From positions 186,001 through 250,000 of the forward strand of contig NZ_JAHKQT010000017.1 of NCBI RefSeq assembly GCF_018861145.1: a DNA stretch of 64,000 nucleotides, in the 5' to 3' direction. The DNA comes from Poseidonibacter lekithochrous. Lineage in GTDB: Bacteria; Campylobacterota; Campylobacteria; Campylobacterales; Arcobacteraceae. The notes below the pieces were generated by a model. It ran no database searches, was not told where the DNA came from, and worked only from the letters and a program-made list of their open reading frames with translations. Of the stretch, positions 60,613 through 64,000 are shown one piece after another. Numbering within the stretch: the stretch's first letter is position 1; every line of letters starts with the position of its first letter. The position numbers and the translations under genes were made by a program.

Positions 60613-61608
60613 ATGGCTATTAAAGTTGCAATTAATGGATTAGGAAGAATTGGAAGATGTGTAGCACGTATAGTTGCTAATAGAGAAGATGTTGAATTAG
60701 TAGCAGTAAATGCTAGTGGTAGTGAAGAAATGATTCAATACAATCTTAAGTTTGATACAGTACATGGAAATAGACAAGATATTAAAGTTGAAGATGGTTA
60801 TGTTTATATTGCCAATGATAAAGCTAAACTATTAAGTGAACGTGACCCTGCAAAATTAGATTTTGCATCTTATGGTGCTGATGTAGTTTTAGAATGTACT
60901 GGTGCATTTTTAACAATGGATTCAGTTCAAGCTTATATAGATAATGGAATTAAAAAAGTTGTAATGAGTGCTCCTGCTAAAGATGATACTCCAACTTTTG
61001 TAATGGGTGCTAATGAAAAAACATATGCTGGTCAAGCTATTGTTTCAAATGCATCTTGTACTACTAATGGTTTAGCTCCTGTTGCTAAACTTTTAGATGA
61101 TGAATATGGAATTGAAAAAGGATTAATGACTACAATCCATTCTTATACTTCATCTCAACCAATTTTAGATGCAAAAGATAAAAAAGATCCAAGAAAAGGA
61201 AGAGCGGGTGCAACTAATTTAATTCCTGCATCAACTGGAGCTGCAAAAGCTATTGGTAAAGTTATGCCACACTTAAATGGAAAATTAAATGGTCAAGCAA
61301 TTAGAGTACCAACTCCAAATGTTTCTTTAGTTGATTTAACAGTAACACTTAAAAAAGATACAACATTAGAAGAACTTCAAACTGCATTTACAAAAGCATC
61401 AGAAGGATACTTAAAAGGTATTTTAGGTGTAGATACTGAGGGAAGAGTAAGTTCTGATTTTAATGGTGAAGAATTATCAAGTGTAGTTCCATTAGATACT
61501 ATTCAAGTAATTGAAGGAAATATGGTAAAAGTTTTAGCATGGTACGATAATGAGTGGGGTTACTCGACAAGACTTGTAGACATGGGTGTACACGTAGTAA
61601 ATAATTAA
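60613..61608 (+). CDS. gapA: Glyceraldehyde-3-phosphate dehydrogenase
   Basis: Type I phosphorylating GAPDH: NGLGRIGR at the N-terminus, catalytic Cys149 (SNASCTTNGL) and His176 (TTIHSYTS), and closing WYDNEWGYSTRLVD. The NAD-determining Asp after the second strand is replaced: VAVNASG, with Ala34 where most GAPDH have Asp; also Ala187-Lys188 instead of Leu-Pro. This suggests NADP or dual cofactor use, as in biosynthetic GAPDH. AAGGGA precedes the ATG. First in gapA-pgk-tpiA-fabI. Confidence 0.96.
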   Translation: MAIKVAINGLGRIGRCVARIVANREDVELVAVNASGSEEMIQYNLKFDTVHGNRQDIKVEDGYVYIANDKAKLLSERDPAKLDFASYGADVVLECTGAFLTMDSVQAYIDNGIKKVVMSAPAKDDTPTFVMGANEKTYAGQAIVSNASCTTNGLAPVAKLLDDEYGIEKGLMTTIHSYTSSQPILDAKDKKDPRKGRAGATNLIPASTGAAKAIGKVMPHLNGKLNGQAIRVPTPNVSLVDLTVTLKKDTTLEELQTAFTKASEGYLKGILGVDTEGRVSSDFNGEELSSVVPLDTIQVIEGNMVKVLAWYDNEWGYSTRLVDMGVHVVNN

Positions 61609-61627
61609 TTTTAAATAAAGGCAATAA

Positions 61628-62827
61628 ATGAAATTACAAGAACTAAAAAATATTGATATCTCCGGTAAAAGAGTATTTATTAGATGTGACTTTAATGTTC
61701 CAATGGATGAATATAATAATATAACTGATGATAGAAGAATAAGATCTGCCTTAAATACAATAAGATATTGTATTGATAATGATTGTTCAATTATATTAGC
61801 ATCTCATTTTGGCAGACCAAAAAATGGTTTTGAAGAAAAATTCTCTTTAAAACCAATTGCTAAGAGACTACATACTTTATTAAAACAAGAAATTAAAATA
61901 GCAACAAGTACTATTTGTGATGAAACTATTGAAATGGCAAAAAATTTAAAAGCAGGTGATATTTTACTTTTAGAGAATATGAGATTTGAGGAAGGTGAAA
62001 CTAAAAATGATCCACTGCTTAGTAAAACATTAGCTTCAATGGCAGATATTTTTGTAAATGATGCTTTTGGTGTTTCTCATCGTGCTCATGCATCTGTTGA
62101 AGGAATTGCACGTCACTTTGATATTGAACATAAAGCTGCTGGATTCTTACTGGCAAAAGAAATTAAATTTTTCCATCATATTGTTCATCAACCAAAACGG
62201 CCATTTGTATCTATTGTTGGTGGTTCAAAAGTTTCAGGAAAACTTCAAGCACTTTATAATCTTGTACCAAAAGTTGATAAAATTATTATCGGTGGAGGAA
62301 TGGCCTTTACATTCTTAAAAGCCTTAGGTTATGAAGTTGGGAATTCATTAGTTGAAGATGATTTAATTCCAGAAGCTATTAAAATTATGGAACAAGCAAA
62401 AGAATTAGGAGTTAAATTTTACTTACCTGTAGATGTTGTTGCAGCTGAAGCCTTTGACGAAGAAGCTTTTGCTAAACCTACGACAGTTCAAGAAATTCCA
62501 AAAGGTTGGATGGGTCTTGATATTGGACCTGCTAGTTCTGTACTATTTGCACAAGCTTTAGAAGATGCTCATACTATTCTTTGGAATGGTCCAATGGGTG
62601 TTTATGAAATGGATAAATTTGCAAAAGGAAGTAGTAAACTTTCTCATGCCGTTGCTAGCTCGTATGCTACAACTGTTGTTGGTGGTGGAGATACCGCTGA
62701 CTTAGTTAGAGTTACTGGTGATGAAGATGAAATGACATTTATAAGTACTGGTGGTGGAGCTTCTTTAGAATTAATTGAAGGAAAAGTATTACCAGGTGTT
62801 AAAGCACTTGTAATAGAGGAAGATTAA
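61628..62827 (+). CDS. pgk: Phosphoglycerate kinase
   Basis: Converts 1,3-bisphosphoglycerate and 3-phosphoglycerate with [19 protein letters not shown] near the start, [18 protein letters not shown], the nucleotide segment [12 protein letters not shown] and the C-terminal GGGDTADLV and [14 protein letters not shown] are all present. 399 residues. Twenty bases after gapA; TAATG overlap with tpiA. Confidence 0.98.
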   Translation: MKLQELKNIDISGKRVFIRCDFNVPMDEYNNITDDRRIRSALNTIRYCIDNDCSIILASHFGRPKNGFEEKFSLKPIAKRLHTLLKQEIKIATSTICDETIEMAKNLKAGDILLLENMRFEEGETKNDPLLSKTLASMADIFVNDAFGVSHRAHASVEGIARHFDIEHKAAGFLLAKEIKFFHHIVHQPKRPFVSIVGGSKVSGKLQALYNLVPKVDKIIIGGGMAFTFLKALGYEVGNSLVEDDLIPEAIKIMEQAKELGVKFYLPVDVVAAEAFDEEAFAKPTTVQEIPKGWMGLDIGPASSVLFAQALEDAHTILWNGPMGVYEMDKFAKGSSKLSHAVASSYATTVVGGGDTADLVRVTGDEDEMTFISTGGGASLELIEGKVLPGVKALVIEED

Positions 62828-63537
62828 TGTCTATTATTGCTTCAAACTTTAAAACTAATCATACAAGAAAATCAACAGCAACTTTTGTAAAAGAAGTAAA
62901 TGATTTTTTAGTATCAAGTAAAATTACTAATGATGTATATATTTTCCCAACATCAACATCATTAGATACTTTTGATAGTGTTTCGAATCTTACTATGGGT
63001 ACACAAAATGCATATGCAACAGTAAAGGGTTCTTTTACAGGTGAAATTGGAACAGAGCAATTAGATGAGTTTGGAATTAAAACTATTTTAATTGGGCACA
63101 GTGAAAGAAGGCATATTTTAGGTGAATCTCAAGAAGAAATAGCTAAAAAATTCGTTTTCTACAAAGAACTTGATTATAAAATAATTTACTGTATTGGAGA
63201 ACCTTTAGAAGTTAAAGAAGCTGGATTAGAAAAAACATTAGAATATATTTATGAGCAATTTGTAGGAATCGATACAAATTATGAAAATTTAATCTTAGCT
63301 TATGAACCTGTATGGGCAATTGGTACGGGAGTAACAGCAACTAATGAGGATATTACATCGGTTCACTCTGCTATTAAATCTCAAATTGATAAACCTTTAT
63401 TATATGGTGGTTCAGTAAAAGTTGCCAATGTAGCAGAAATATGTAAATTAGAAGGTGTTGACGGCGCATTAATCGGAACTGCTTCTTGGAATGTTGAAGA
63501 TTTTAAACAAATTATTGAAAATACAAAGGATTTATAG
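62827..63537 (+). CDS. tpiA: Triosephosphate isomerase
   Basis: TIM barrel enzyme. Active-site Lys in SNFKTN, electrophilic His in IGHSERR, base Glu in YEPVWAIGTG, phosphate loop YGGSVK. Length 236 is short by about 15 residues compared with E. coli, usual in Campylobacterota. The start overlaps the pgk stop; the next gene begins directly after its own stop. Confidence 0.97.
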   Translation: MSIIASNFKTNHTRKSTATFVKEVNDFLVSSKITNDVYIFPTSTSLDTFDSVSNLTMGTQNAYATVKGSFTGEIGTEQLDEFGIKTILIGHSERRHILGESQEEIAKKFVFYKELDYKIIYCIGEPLEVKEAGLEKTLEYIYEQFVGIDTNYENLILAYEPVWAIGTGVTATNEDITSVHSAIKSQIDKPLLYGGSVKVANVAEICKLEGVDGALIGTASWNVEDFKQIIENTKDL

Positions 63538-64000
63538 ATGTTTATGAAAGGCAAAAAAGGTGTTGTTTTAGGTGTTGCAAATAATAAGTCTATTGCTTAT
63601 GGAATTGCTAAAGCATGTGCTGATCAAGGTGCTCAAATTGCATTTACTTATCTAAATGATTCTTTAAAAAAAAGAGTTGAACCAATAGCTCGTGAGTTTG
63701 AAAGTGAAAATTTAGTATATCCATGTGATGTATCAAATCCTTTAGAAATTAAAGCTTTAAAAGAATCTTTAGAGAAAGATATGGGGAAGATTGATTTTAT
63801 TGTTCACTCAATTGCTTTTGCTCCAAAAGATGGATTAACAGGAAGATTTTATGATATTCCAAAAGCATCTTTTGATATTGCTATGGATGTATCTGTTTAC
63901 TCACTAATTGAAGTTGTTAGAGAACTTAAACCAATTATGAGTGATAATTGTTCAGTGTTAACACTTTCTTATTATGGTGGGGTTAAATATATTCCAAACT
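63538..64000 (+). CDS. fabI: Enoyl-ACP reductase FabI, N-terminal part (cut by window end)
   Basis: The last gene runs off the window after 154 codons. It begins MFMKGKKGVVLGVANNKSIAYGIAK, with the FabI-type cofactor loop GVANNKSIAYGIA, then VYPCDVSN and the FIVHSIAFAPK segment of the NADH site and SYYGGVKYIPN close to the active-site Tyr. It reduces trans-2-enoyl-ACP in fatty acid synthesis. The first ATG directly follows the tpiA stop; a second Met two codons later is an alternative start. Confidence 0.95.
   Translation, partial: MFMKGKKGVVLGVANNKSIAYGIAKACADQGAQIAFTYLNDSLKKRVEPIAREFESENLVYPCDVSNPLEIKALKESLEKDMGKIDFIVHSIAFAPKDGLTGRFYDIPKASFDIAMDVSVYSLIEVVRELKPIMSDNCSVLTLSYYGGVKYIPN

Noticed and set aside
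62058-62318. 86-codon plus-strand frame inside pgk
   Set aside because: It is an alternate frame of the conserved pgk sequence, with hydrophobic low-complexity content and no ribosome site.

Overview
This window is AT-rich chromosomal DNA from a Campylobacterota (epsilonproteobacterial) organism, most likely a free-living or marine member of the Arcobacter group. The signs are a DUF3373-type porin, a ThrRS without its usual N-terminal domain in the order thrS-infC-rpmI-rplT, a sulfide:quinone oxidoreductase-like flavoprotein, very short intergenic spaces, frequent TTG starts, and gapA-pgk-tpiA followed by fabI. I see no insertion sequence, prophage, CRISPR array or integrase. The only stretch over 300 bases without a protein gene is 38,261-39,259, which holds a seven-tRNA array.

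Layout. 1-9,754 is housekeeping: end of leuC, mobA, an SQR-like flavoprotein, the thrS-infC-rpmI-rplT block (minus strand), a small hypothetical, a porin, a heme-motif-less cytochrome-like protein and an NFACT/RqcH-like protein. 9,814-32,023 is the main accessory region, a 22-kb pigment cluster. 32,103-39,112 returns to housekeeping (cdsA, dxr, tsaD, SUI1/YciH, nnrD, cutA) and the tRNA array. 39,260-49,876 is mixed accessory DNA: a tandem rhodanese-PAS-GGDEF-EAL protein, a TetR regulator with an evident operator, a DCC thiol protein, an Aat-like protein, a PLD-helicase-DUF3427 protein, and an ABC transporter with a cysteine-rich membrane protein. 50,069-64,000 is housekeeping: dksA, YfgM/BamB-like pair, ctpA, purC, purS-purQ, plsC, fluC, tatA, argS, rsfS, nadD, gapA-pgk-tpiA, and the start of fabI.

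The pigment cluster has three transcription blocks. A plus-strand block (9,814-13,681) carries a lipoprotein, DarA- and DarB-like dialkylresorcinol enzymes, a 133-residue unknown and a BtrH-domain acyltransferase. A fourteen-gene minus-strand block (26,359 down to 13,685) carries a hotdog dehydratase, glycosyltransferase, acyltransferase, aromatic amino acid ammonia-lyase, ketoreductase, COG4648-like membrane protein, LolA-like carrier, MMPL exporter, AMP-binding enzyme, ABC-2 exporter pair, ACP, ketosynthase and chain-length-factor-like protein. A divergent plus-strand block (26,493-32,023) carries a second ACP, ketosynthase, chain-length-factor-like protein and dehydratase, then a periplasmic hydrolase-beta-helix fusion, a methyltransferase and a MipA/OmpV-like protein.

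How it would work (inference from family knowledge): the lyase makes an aryl acrylic acid such as coumarate, the AMP-binding enzyme loads it on an ACP, the two ketosynthase/CLF pairs with the ketoreductase and two dehydratases extend it to an aryl polyene, DarB/DarA build a dialkylresorcinol, and an acyltransferase (BtrH-like is my best candidate) joins them into a flexirubin/arcuflavin-type ester, which the MMPL, LolA-like and ABC-2 proteins move to the outer membrane. This cluster is the strongest candidate for the notable system here; the rhodanese-cyclic-di-GMP protein and the hydrolase-beta-helix fusion are the most unusual single proteins.
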